NCBI GenBank assembly: GCA_934045905.1
Contig: OW203765.1
Span: 27,685,997 to 27,749,996 of the forward strand
Direction of reading: 5' to 3'
DNA from: Leuctra nigra
Taxonomy: Eukaryota; Arthropoda; Insecta; Plecoptera; Leuctridae
Length of the DNA: 64,000 bases
In this document: positions 47,101 through 59,100 of the stretch, piece by piece
How the letters are laid out: the number at the start of each line of letters is the position of its first letter
Numbering within the stretch: the first letter of the stretch is position 1
Program-made: the position numbers and the translations under genes
Notes under the pieces: generated by a model
Told to the model about the DNA's origin: nothing
What the model saw: the letters and a program-made list of their open reading frames with translations, nothing else
The model's database searches: none

Positions 47101-50100
47101 TCATGTAGGCGCAGAAGCACAGCTTGCTGAGCACGTGGAACACGTGGCAGGACAGGAACGTGGTCAGGAAGCCTGGAACCAGACAATGCCCGTGGTGATC
47201 ATGTAGTGGGTCATGTAGGCGCAGAAGCACAGCTTGCTGAGCACGTGGAACACGTGGCAGGACAGGAACGTGGTCAGGAAGCCTGGAACCAGACAATGCC
47301 CGTGGTGATCATGTAGTGAGTCATGTAGGCGCAGAAGCACAGCTTGCTGAGCACGTGGAACACGTGGCAGGACAGGAACGTGGTCAGGAAGCCTGGAACC
47401 AGACAATGCCCGTGGTGATCATGTAGTGGGTCATGTAGGCGCAGAAGCACAGCTTGCTGAGCACGTGGAACACGTGGCAGGACAGGAACGTGGTCAGGAA
47501 GCCTGGAACCAGACAATGCCCGTGGTGATCATGTAGTGAGTCATGAAGGCGCAGAAGCACAGCTTGCTGAGCACGTGGAACACGTGGCAGGACAGGAACG
47601 TGGTCAGGAAGCCTGGAACCAGACATTGCATGTAGGAATCCATCCGGAATAACACGTATTGGTTCACGTAGGTGTTTGACATGAAATACCGAAATAAAGC
47701 TACCGGATAAAAAAACCGGATTTAAATATTAAAGATTGAACATTGAAGACCCTGTAAATTATAAAATCGAATATTGAAGACCGTTTCTAGGTCTGGGAAC
47801 CCCCAAAATAAGATAAAAGTCAACATAGGTTTAATGCACGTCTGGAAAATCGATAGATTAGCTGAACAATTTCCAGATTAAGACATGTAGGTAGATAAAC
47901 GAAGTGCAATGATGTACCGACCTCCATGACCCCTGGAGCATGCGTAGATGACCCAGGCAGCACCTAACGCCCACGCGGGACGCATGAATGCCGAATAGGC
48001 CGCTGTGTTGATGCTATGGAACTCTACATCGGGCTGGATGAAGTGGTGCGCAGTGAGCCATGCGCAGAGTAACACGACGATGCTTGTCAGCCACGCGAGG
48101 CTAGCAACAGGCAGGGAGTGACGTCGCGTGTTGCTCGCCATCTTGGTGGTGTGAAGCAGGTAGCCTAACCCGATGCCGATCAAGTAGGGGGTGAAGCGGG
48201 TGTGGGTTGGGTGGTATTGCCAGCTCATCTCGTGCCTGAAAAGAAAAGCAGTCCCAAATATGAAATAAGAAAAGCACAACCAACTGTTTGTATTTGAATC
48301 TGAGCAATTTGAAAGAATACCGAAACATGTGCAGAATGAAAATAATATTGCACATTTAAATAATTCCGTCTCAATCAATTCAACAAAGTTCGACTGTGAA
48401 CTAAGATGTACTGCATGATAATAATAGATTTTTTTATGATCCCAGGTGATATGAATTCAATGTGTCTTAATTTACAACAACTGTTTAATATTGCATATGC
48501 AGTGACATTCAAACGAATTGTCCCTCTTGATAGTTTGGACTTTGGAGGTCAATGCTTTGGATATTGAAATCTGCATCACCGAGTGTTCAATTCTACAGAA
48601 CAGAACACTAGTAAATGAGGGATTCTAAACCAAACCCTTGTCGTTGACCATATTTCCATGTTGTACTCACATAGAGTTGGAGTTCGCTGCTGGATGGAAC
48701 GGATACTGATTGACGTAGGATACAACGTACGCGATAATCAGACCTACAAATATCCAGAAGCCGAGAAGAATCTTCCCCAGACGCGGTTTCCTGGAAGACG
48801 AAACAGTTTATAAGTATTCTGGATAGAATGCGAGTGTTTTGATTGTACTTCTTTAATACTCACTTCCACAGAGGGAAGAGGACGATCGGTGAGAACCAGA
48901 AGCACTGCATGTCGACGGCGAGGTACCAGCCGCAGCCCAGACACTGGTAAGAGGCAAACAACATAGTATTGTGGTACAGGAGTTATACACTTCAATTACA
49001 GTATTGGTATTGCTGACGGAAGAAATGCAATTTGTGCTTCAGTATTCTTGGGGTTATTTTCAAATTCGTTTAACCATCATCATTCGATTACTCAGTCTTT
49101 TCAGTTTTGGAAGAATTTTGAGACAACGAAACGATCAGACATTGCGGTATAATGATTAATATCTAATCCGCTTGGACATTTACATAGAATCCCTTACTTA
49201 ACGTTAATTGTCAATTTCTTAGAATGGAAATATATCCTAAACTTATTCTGAATCGAGAAGGTGTCTTTGCTCACAATTGATTGTAAAATCATTTTCTTTC
49301 TTTGTAACCTCGACCATTTGTTGCACATCCCTTGTTCGAGATTGCTCTGAAGAACACGGCTGAGGTATGTTGTGAGTGACACTTCTTTATTTTTACAATA
49401 GGGTCTGGTCCATTATGACGAAAGCAAAGACACATTCTACGATTCGGACGAAGTAATATCAATGAGGAAGTTGGGAAATGCTTTATTATGGAGAGATCTA
49501 CAAGGGTTTGTCTCAACTCTCTTGGCCATCTGAGGTGGTAATGAGGGTGATTTGATCAATCAAATCAAGTCTCACCAGTCTCTCCTGATCCAAATAGTTG
49601 GTGAGATACGTGATTCCAGCCCAGCCGATTCTGCTGCAACTCTGTTTGGCCATCTCAGCGTTCGCCTTCAAGAACGGACCTCCTTCAGAATACAGCAGCA
49701 AAGTGCCGCTCATGAACAGGAGAAAGCCGTAGGCCATAGTCAGTCTGGAGCAGTAGTAAAGACATTATCACGTTATACCTTGTGAATACCAGCGAAAAAG
49801 ATCGGCTTCATCTTGGTGGACAGTTCCATTCAAACGCTTGCTAAATTAGGCAATAGAGTTTATACCGACACTTGGCAAAAGTAAACACGTATTCGAAAGA
49901 AAGGATTAACCCATAAAGATTTGATGGTATCGTTTAAAGAAGTCCGATGATGTGTATGCTATCTAGTCATCTAACTCTGGTACTTAAGTGAGCTCTGATT
50001 TCATTGATATAAACAAGGATCACTTGTGAGGAAACCTGAGCAGCAGCCAATATATTTCGTTCAAATACAGTTTTTACTTTGGCCAGGTGTTCATCACAAG

Positions 50101-53100
50101 TTTTCTGTGGTCTCTTAGTTATGATCCCCCGAAAAGTTCTGCATCGGAACTCACCTGATGTATCTGTGCAGGTAATATTTGGTCAGACTGAAAGACACTT
50201 TCTTGTCTCTCTCCTTGAAGAAGTTGTAACAGACGAGAGCGCCTCCGAACATGAGGAAAGTGTCGACGCTGATCGTGCCGTTGGAGACGAACATGTGTGT
50301 CCAGTCGAACGTCGCCTAGTGGAATAGGTCATAGGTCAGTTCATCATAGAAATAGTAGAAGTAGAAATAAAGTTTTCTTCGCCTATTTATAAAAAAGACA
50401 ATGAGACCACTTGCAAGTTTCTAGAATAAATTGCAATATTATGTAAAAAAAAAAAAAAAAAAAAAAATCGGGACAGAAATATTGGAGGATCAAAAGGTCC
50501 AGTCGACACTTACAGAACGAAGAAAATACATTTTCTTCCATACTGTGCAATATTTTGGCCAATTTCGTGATTATACTCTCAGTCACGTATAGTATCACTA
50601 AATCAATGATCAGTCCTCTAGTCTAGAAAACGTTCAGATATCATCTCAACCATCACTTACCGTGTCAATCTTGTCGAAGTTGATGAATGGTTTGAAGTAA
50701 CCGAACTCGTAGACGTGGAAGATGATGATCCAGAGGAGGCTGAGCACGCGGACGCCGTCGATGACGGGGAGGGCGTCGGCGTCGGGATGCCGTGCTTGTA
50801 GGAGGCGTCGGAAGTTTGACGACACAGAGAAGGCGAGTAGAGCAGGAGATCGGTTCTCTGACGTCGTAAATATCATAATCAATCAACCACCGACAATAAT
50901 TACAAAAAGTTCGATCAATTTTAAATACATTTTCGCAGAACTTTTGACGTCTATATCAGTACCTCATAGGTAGAAGGGCGGAAGTCCATTGTATCGATTT
51001 TGCGTTGCATACTTTTGGAATGATGTAATCAAGCTCTATCAATTGACATTTGACTGATGTCAACAAGTACACATATATTGAAGTATTCTCTTACACAAAG
51101 ACTCATGTAACCATTACAAATGATTAGATGACTGGCTTTCGAGCTCAGCTCAAGAATCAATTAAGACTACCGTCCTTCTATCTCTGATGTACGTATATTT
51201 GAGTCTACCTTGATGACTTGTGGCTGCGTCATAGACTGTGCCGAGGAATGCCAGAGCAACAATTGTGATTACCATCCCCCTGAAATAAAAGTGACATTGG
51301 TAAGTCTTGGCTTTAGCTCCATGGCTTTAGCAAAGCTTTAACAACATTCGAGGCATTGAAGTTGTTCAGAATATATCAAGGAAATAGGAATTCCACATTA
51401 AAAAAAGCATTAAAAAAAGCGCTAAAAAAATGAGAATGTTATGCACCGCATATTGTTCAAAATCATTATTTACATCTGAAGGGTACAGAGAGAGAACGCT
51501 ATAAGTCACATTCAGATGAAACTGAGATTAACGAAGTTTTATATTGAAACTTGTATCTTATATCTTCCATACAAATCGATCTTGCAATTGCGTTTTTCAA
51601 GACTTTGTGGCAATATTTTCTAAAAGCGGAGTGTATATTCTAAAAGCTCACAAAAATCACTGCAAGATTACTAATTTTTCCAAAAAATGGACTAAAAACG
51701 TTCTTTTCCTGTACCCTTCTTCTGATTTATAAGGTCAAAAGGTCAGCGACTCTTAACAAGTACGTAGATGAAGATTATATTGTAAATGCATTTGCTCTCA
51801 CTATAAGTTTGCTCGTCATACATGCTCGCTTATGAACGCGTCACACAGAGCGTTGTCTTGGTAAACTGAGTGCGACTTACAGCGCTAAGACATCAGCGAG
51901 TCTGAGCGTTGTCTTGGTAAACTGAGTGCAACTTACAGCGCTAAGACATCAGCGAGTCTGAGCGTTGTCTTGGTAAACTGAGTGCAACTTACAGCGCTAA
52001 GACATCAGCGAGTCTGAGCGTTGTCTTGGTAAACTGAGTGCGACTTACAGCGCTAAGACATCAGCGAGTCTGAGCGTTGTCTTGGTGAACTGAGTGCGAC
52101 TTACAGCGCTAAGACATCAGCGAGTCTGAGCGTTGTCTTGGTGAACTGAGTGCAACTTACAGCGCTAAGACATCAGCGAGTCTGAGCGTTGTCTTGGTAA
52201 ACTGAGTGCGACTTACAGCGCTAAGACATCAGCGAGTCTGAGCGTTGTCTTGGTGAACTGAGTGCAACTTACAGCGCTAAGACATCAGCGAGTCTGAGCG
52301 TTGTCTTGGTAAACTGAGTGCAACTTACAGCGCTAAGACATCAGCGAGTCTGAGCGTTGTCTTGGTAAACTGAGTGCGACTTACAGCGCTAAGACATCAG
52401 CGAGTCTGAGCGTTGTCTTGGTAAACTGAGTGCAGCTTACAGCGCTAAGACATCAGCGAGTCTGAGCGTTGTCTTGGTAAACTGAGTGCGACTTACAGCG
52501 CTAAGACATCAGCGAGTCTGAGCGTTGTCTTGGTAAACTGAGTGCAACTTACAGCGCTAAGACATTAGCGAGTCTGAGCGTTGTCTTGGTAAACTGAGTG
52601 CAACTAACAGCGCTAAGACATCAGCGAGTCTGAGCGTTGTCTTGGTAAACTGAGTGCAACTTACAGCGCTAAGACATCAGCTAGTCTGAGCGTTGTCTTG
52701 GTAAACTGAGTGCAACTTACAGCGCTAAGACATCAGCGAGTCTGAGCGTTGTCTTGGTAAACTGAGTGCGACTTACAGCGCTAAGACATCAGCGAGTCTG
52801 AGCGTTGTCTTGGTAAACTGAGTGCAACTTACAGCGCTAAGACATTAGCGAGTCTGAGCGTTGTCTTGGTAAACTGAGTGCGACTTACAGCGCTAAGACA
52901 TCAGCAAGTCTGAGCGTTGTCTTGGTAAACTGAGTGCAACTTACAGCGCTAAGACATCAGCGAGTCTGAGCGTTGTCTTGGTAAACTGAGTGCAACTTAC
53001 AGCGCTAAGACATCAGCTAGTCTGAGCGTTGTCTTGGTAAACTGAGTGCAACTTACAGCGCTAAGACATCAGCGAGTCTGAGCGTTGTCTTGGTAAACTG

Positions 53101-56100
53101 AGTGCAACTTACAGCGCTAAGACATCAGCGAGTCTGAGCGTTGTCTTGGTAAACTGAGTGCAACTTACAGCGCTAAGACATCAGCGAGTCTGAGCGTTGT
53201 CTTGGTAAACTGAGTGCAACTTACAGCGCTAAGACATCAGCGAGTCTGAGCGTTGTCTTGGTAAACTGAGTGCGACTTACAGCGCTAAGACATCAGCGAG
53301 TCTGAGCGTTGTCTTGGTAAACTGAGTGCAACTTACAGCGCTAAGACATTAGCGAGTCTGAGCGTTGTCTTGGTAAACTGAGTGCAACTTACAGCGCTAA
53401 GACATCAGCGAGTCTGAGCGTTGTCTTAGTAAACTGAGTGCGACTTACAGCGCTAAGACATCAGCGAGTCTGAGCGTTGTCTTGGTGAACTGAGTGCAAC
53501 TTACAGCGCTAAGACATCAGCGAGTCTGAGCGTTGTCTTGGTAAACTGAGTGCAACTTACAGCGCTAAGACATCAGCGAGTCTGAGCGTTGTCTTGGTAA
53601 ACTGAGTGCGACTTACAGCGCTAAGACATCAGCGAGTCTGAGCGTTGTCTTGGTAAACTGAGTGCAACTTACAGCGCTAAGACATTAGCGAGTCTGAGCG
53701 TTGTCTTGGTAAACTGAGTGCAACTTACAGCGCTAAGACATCAGCGAGTCTGAGCGTTGTCTTGGTAAACTGAGTGCAACTTACAGCGCTAAGACATCAG
53801 CTAGTCTGAGCGTTGTCTTGGTAAACTGAGTGCAACTTACAGCGCTAAGACATCAGCGAGTCTGAGCGTTGTCTTGGTAAACTGAGTGCGACTTACAGCG
53901 CTAAGACATCAGCGAGTCTGAGCGTTGTCTTGGTAAACTGAGTGCAATTTACAGCGCTAAGACATTAGCGAGTCTGAGCGTTGTCTTGGTAAACTGAGTG
54001 CGACTTACAGCGCTAAGACATCAGCAAGTCTGAGCGTTGTCTTGGTAAACTGAGTGCGACTTACAGCGCTAAGACATCAGCGAGTCTGAGCGTAGTCTTG
54101 GTAAACTGAGTGCAACTTACAGCGCTAAGACATCAGCGAGTCTGAGCGTTGTCTTGGTAAACTGAGTGCAACTTACAGCGCTAAGACATCAGCTAGTCTG
54201 GGCGTTGTCTTGGTAAACTGAGTGCGACTTACAGCGCTAAGACATCAGCGAGTCTGAGCGTAGTCTTGGTAAACTGAGTGCAACTTACAGCGCTAAGACA
54301 TCAGCGAGTCTGAGCGTTGTCTTGGTAAACTGAGTGCAACTTACAGCGCTAAGACATCAGCGAGTCTGAGCGTTGTCTTGGTAAACTGAGTGCAACTTAC
54401 AGCGCTAAGACATCAGCGAGTCTGAGCGTTGTCTTGGTGAACTGAGTGCAACTTACAGCGCTAAGACATCAGCGAGTCTGAGCGTTGTCTTGGTAAACTG
54501 AGTGCAACTTACAGCGCTAAGACATCAGCGAGTCTGAGCGTTGTCTTGGTAAACTGAGTGCAACTTACAGCGCTAAGACATCAGCGAGTCTGAGCGTTGT
54601 CTTGGTAAACTGAGTGCAACTTACAGCGCTAAGACATCAGCGAGTCTGAGCGTTGTCTTGGTAAACTGAGTGCAACTTACAGCGCTAAGACATCAGCGAG
54701 TCTGAGCGTTGTCTTGGTAAACTGAGTGCAACTTACAGCGCTAAGACATCAGCGAGTCTGAGCGTTGTCTTGGTAAACTGAGTGCAACTTACAGCGCTAA
54801 GACATCAGCGAGTCTGAGCGTTGTCTTGGTAAACTGAGTGCAACTTACAGCGCTAAGACATCAGCGAGTCTGAGCGTTGTCTTGGTAAACTGAGTGCAAC
54901 TTACAGCGCTAAGACATCAGCGAGTCTGAGCGTTGTCTTGGTAAACTGAGTGCAACTTACAGCGCTAAGACACAAGCTAGTCTGAGCGTTGTCTTGGTAA
55001 ACTGAGTGCAACTTACAGCGCTAAGACATCAGCGAGTCTGAGCGTTGTCTTGGTAAACTGAGTGCAACTTACAGCGCTAAGACATCAGCGAGTCTGAGCG
55101 TTGTCTTGGTAAACTGAGTGCAACTTACAGCGCTAAGACATCAGCTAGTCTGAGCGTTGTCTTGGTAAACTGAGTGCAACTTACAGCGCTAAGACATCAG
55201 CGAGTCTGAGCGTTGTCTTGGTAAACTGAGTGCAACTTACAGCGCTAAGACATCAGCGAGTCTGAGCGTTGTCTTGGTAAACTGAGTGCAACTTACAGCG
55301 CTAAGACATCAGCGAGTCTGAGCGTTGTCTTGGTAAACTGAGTGCGACTTACAGCGCTAAGACATCAGCGAGTCTGAGCGTTGTCTTGGTAAACTGAGTG
55401 CAGCTTACAGCGCTAAGACATCAGCGAGTCTGAGCGTTGTCTTGGTAAACTGAGTGCGACTTACAGCGCTAAGACATCAGCGAGTCTGAGCGTTGTCTTG
55501 GTAAACTGAGTGCAACTTACAGCGCTAAGACATTAGCGAGTCTGAGCGTTGTCTTGGTAAACTGAGTGCAACTAACAGCGCTAAGACATCAGCGAGTCTG
55601 AGCGTTGTCTTGGTAAACTGAGTGCAACTTACAGCGCTAAGACATCAGCTAGTCTGAGCGTTGTCTTGGTAAACTGAGTGCAACTTACAGCGCTAAGACA
55701 TCAGCGAGTCTGAGCGTTGTCTTGGTAAACTGAGTGCGACTTACAGCGCTAAGACATCAGCGAGTCTGAGCGTTGTCTTGGTAAACTGAGTGCAACTTAC
55801 AGCGCTAAGACATTAGCGAGTCTGAGCGTTGTCTTGGTAAACTGAGTGCGACTTACAGCGCTAAGACATCAGCAAGTCTGAGCGTTGTCTTGGTAAACTG
55901 AGTGCAACTTACAGCGCTAAGACATCAGCGAGTCTGAGCGTTGTCTTGGTAAACTGAGTGCAACTTACAGCGCTAAGACATCAGCTAGTCTGAGCGTTGT
56001 CTTGGTAAACTGAGTGCAACTTACAGCGCTAAGACATCAGCGAGTCTGAGCGTTGTCTTGGTAAACTGAGTGCAACTTACAGCGCTAAGACATCAGCGAG

Positions 56101-59100
56101 TCTGAGCGTTGTCTTGGTAAACTGAGTGCAACTTACAGCGCTAAGACATCATCGAGTCTGAGCGTTGTCTTGGTAAACTGAGTGCAACTTACAGCGCTAA
56201 GACATCAGCAAGTCTGAGCGTTGTCTTGGTAAACTGAGTGCGACTTACAGCGCTAAGACATCAGCGAGTCTGAGCGTTGTCTTGGTAAACTGAGTGCAAC
56301 TTACAGCGCTAAGACATTAGCGAGTCTGAGCGTTGTCTTGGTAAACTGAGTGCAACTTACAGCGCTAAGACATCAGCGAGTCTGAGCGTTGTCTTGGTAA
56401 ACTGAGTGCGACTTACAGCGCTAAGACATCAGCGAGTCTGAGCGTTGTCTTGGTGAACTGAGTGCAACTTACAGCGCTAAGACATCAGCGAGTCTGAGCG
56501 TTGTCTTGGTAAACTGAGTGCAACTTACAGCGCTAAGACATCAGCGAGTCTGAGCGTTGTCTTGGTAAACTGAGTGCGACTTACAGCGCTAAGACATCAG
56601 CGAGTCTGAGCGTTGTCTTGGTAAACTGAGTGCAACTTACAGCGCTAAGACATTAGCGAGTCTGAGCGTTGTCTTGGTAAACTGAGTGCAACTTACAGCG
56701 CTAAGACATCAGCGAGTCTGAGCGTTGTCTTGGTAAACTGAGTGCTACTTACAGCGCTAAGACATCAGCTAGTCTGAGCGTTGTCTTGGTAAACTGAGTG
56801 CAACTTACAGCGCTAAGACATCAGCGAGTCTGAGCGTTGTCTTGGTAAACTGAGTGCGACTTACAGCGCTAAGACATCAGCGAGTCTGAGCGTTGTCTTG
56901 GTAAACTGAGTGCAACTTACAGCGCTAAGACATTAGCGAGTCTGAGCGTTGTCTTGGTAAACTGAGTGCGACTTACAGCGCTAAGACATCAGCAAGTCTG
57001 AGCGTTGTCTTGGTAAACTGAGTGCGACTTACAGCGCTAAGACATCAGCGAGTCTGAGCGTAGTCTTGGTAAACTGAGTGCAACTTACAGCGCTAAGACA
57101 TCAGCGAGTCTTTGCGTTGTCTTGGTAAACTGAGTGCAACTTACAGCGCTAAGACATCAGCTAGTCTGGGCGTTGTCTTGGTAAACTGAGTGCGACTTAC
57201 AGCGCTAAGACATCAGCGAGTCTGAGCGTAGTCTTGGTAAACTGAGTGCAACTTACAGCGCTCAGACATCAGCGAGTCTGAGCGTTGTCTTGGTAAACTG
57301 AGTGCAACTTACAGCGCTAAGACATCAGCGAGTCTGAGCGTTGTCTTGGTAAACTGAGTGCAACTTACAGCGCTAAGACATCAGCGAGTCTGAGCGTTGT
57401 CTTGGTGAACTGAGTGCAACTTACAGCGCTAAGACATCAGCGAGTCTGAGCGTTGTCTTGGTAAACTGAGTGCAACTTACAGCGCTAAGACATCAGCGAG
57501 TCTGAGCGTTGTCTTGGTAAACTGAGTGCAACTTACAGCGCTAAGACATCAGCGAGTCTGAGCGTTGTCTTGGTAAACTGAGTGCAACTTACAGCGCTAA
57601 GACATCAGCGAGTCTGAGCGTTGTCTTGGTAAACTGAGTGCAACTTACAGCGCTAAGACATCAGCGAGTCTGAGCGTTGTCTTGGTAAACTGAGTGCAAC
57701 TTACAGCGCTAAGACATCAGCGAGTCTGAGCGTTGTCTTGGTAAACTGAGTGCAACTTACAGCGCTAAGACATCAGCGAGTCTGAGCGTTGTCTTGGTAA
57801 ACTGAGTGCAACTTACAGCGCTAAGACATCAGCGAGTCTGAGCGTTGTCTTGGTAAACTGAGTGCAACTTACAGCGCTAAGACATCAGCTAGTCTGAGCG
57901 TTGTCTTGGTAAACTGAGTGCAACTTACAGCGCTAAGACATCAGCGAGTCTGAGCGTTGTCTTGGTAAACTGAGTGCAACTTACAGCGCTAAGACATCAG
58001 CTAGTCTGAGCGTTGTCTTGGTAAACTGAGTGCAACTTACAGCGCTAAGACATCAGCGAGTCTGAGCGTTGTCTTGGTAAACTGAGTGCAACTTACAGCG
58101 CTAAGACATCAGCGAGTCTGAGCGTTGTCTTGGTAAACTGAGTGCAACTTACAGCGCTAAGACATCAGCGAGTCTGAGCGTTGTCTTGGTAAACTGAGTG
58201 CGACTTACAGCGCTAAGACATCAGCTAGTCTGAGCGTTGTCTTGGTAAACTGAGTGCAACTTACAGCGCTAAGACATCAGCGAGTCTGAGCGTTGTCTTG
58301 GTAAACTGAGTGCAACTTACAGCGCTAAGACATCAGCTAGTCTGAGCGTTGTCTTGGTAAACTGAGTGCAACTTACAGCGCTAAGACATCAGCGAGTCTG
58401 AGCGTTGTCTTGGTAAACTGAGTGCAACTTACAGCGCTAAGACATCAGCGAGTCTGAGCGTTGTCTTGGTAAACTGAGTGCAACTTACAGCGCTAAGACA
58501 TCAGCGAGTCTGAGCGTTGTCTTGGTAAACTGAGTGCAACTTACAGCGCTAAGACATCAGCGAGTCTGAGCGTTGTCTTGGTAAACTGAGTGCAACTTAC
58601 AGCGCTAAGACATCAGCGAGTCTGAGCGTTGTCTTGGTAAACTGAGTGCGACTTACAGCGCTAAGACATCAGCGAGTCTGAGCGTAGTCTTGGTAAACTG
58701 AGTGCAACTTACAGCGCTAAGACATCAGCGAGTCTGAGCGTTGTCTTGGTAAACTGAGTGCAACTTACAGCGCTAAGACATCAGCGAGTCTGAGCGTTGT
58801 CTTGGTAAACTGAGTGCAACTTACAGCGCTAAGACATCAGCGAGTCTGAGCGTTGTCTTGGTAAACTGAGTGCGACTTACAGCGCTAAGACATCAGCGAG
58901 TCTGAGCGTTGTCTTGGTAAACTGAGTGAATCTTACAGCGCTAAGACATCAGCGAGTCTGAGCGTTGTCTTGGTAAACTGAGTGCGACTTACAGCGCTAA
59001 GACATCAGCGAGTCTGAGCGTTGTCTTGGTAAACTGAGTGCAACTTACAGCGCTAAGACATCAGCTAGTCTGAGCGTTGTCTTGGTAAACTGAGTGTAAC

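Noticed and set aside
46213..47682. Series of 62-99-aa minus-strand open frames in array D
   Set aside because: They arise from reading across unit junctions out of frame; only the exon at 46260-46402 fits the NRF protein.
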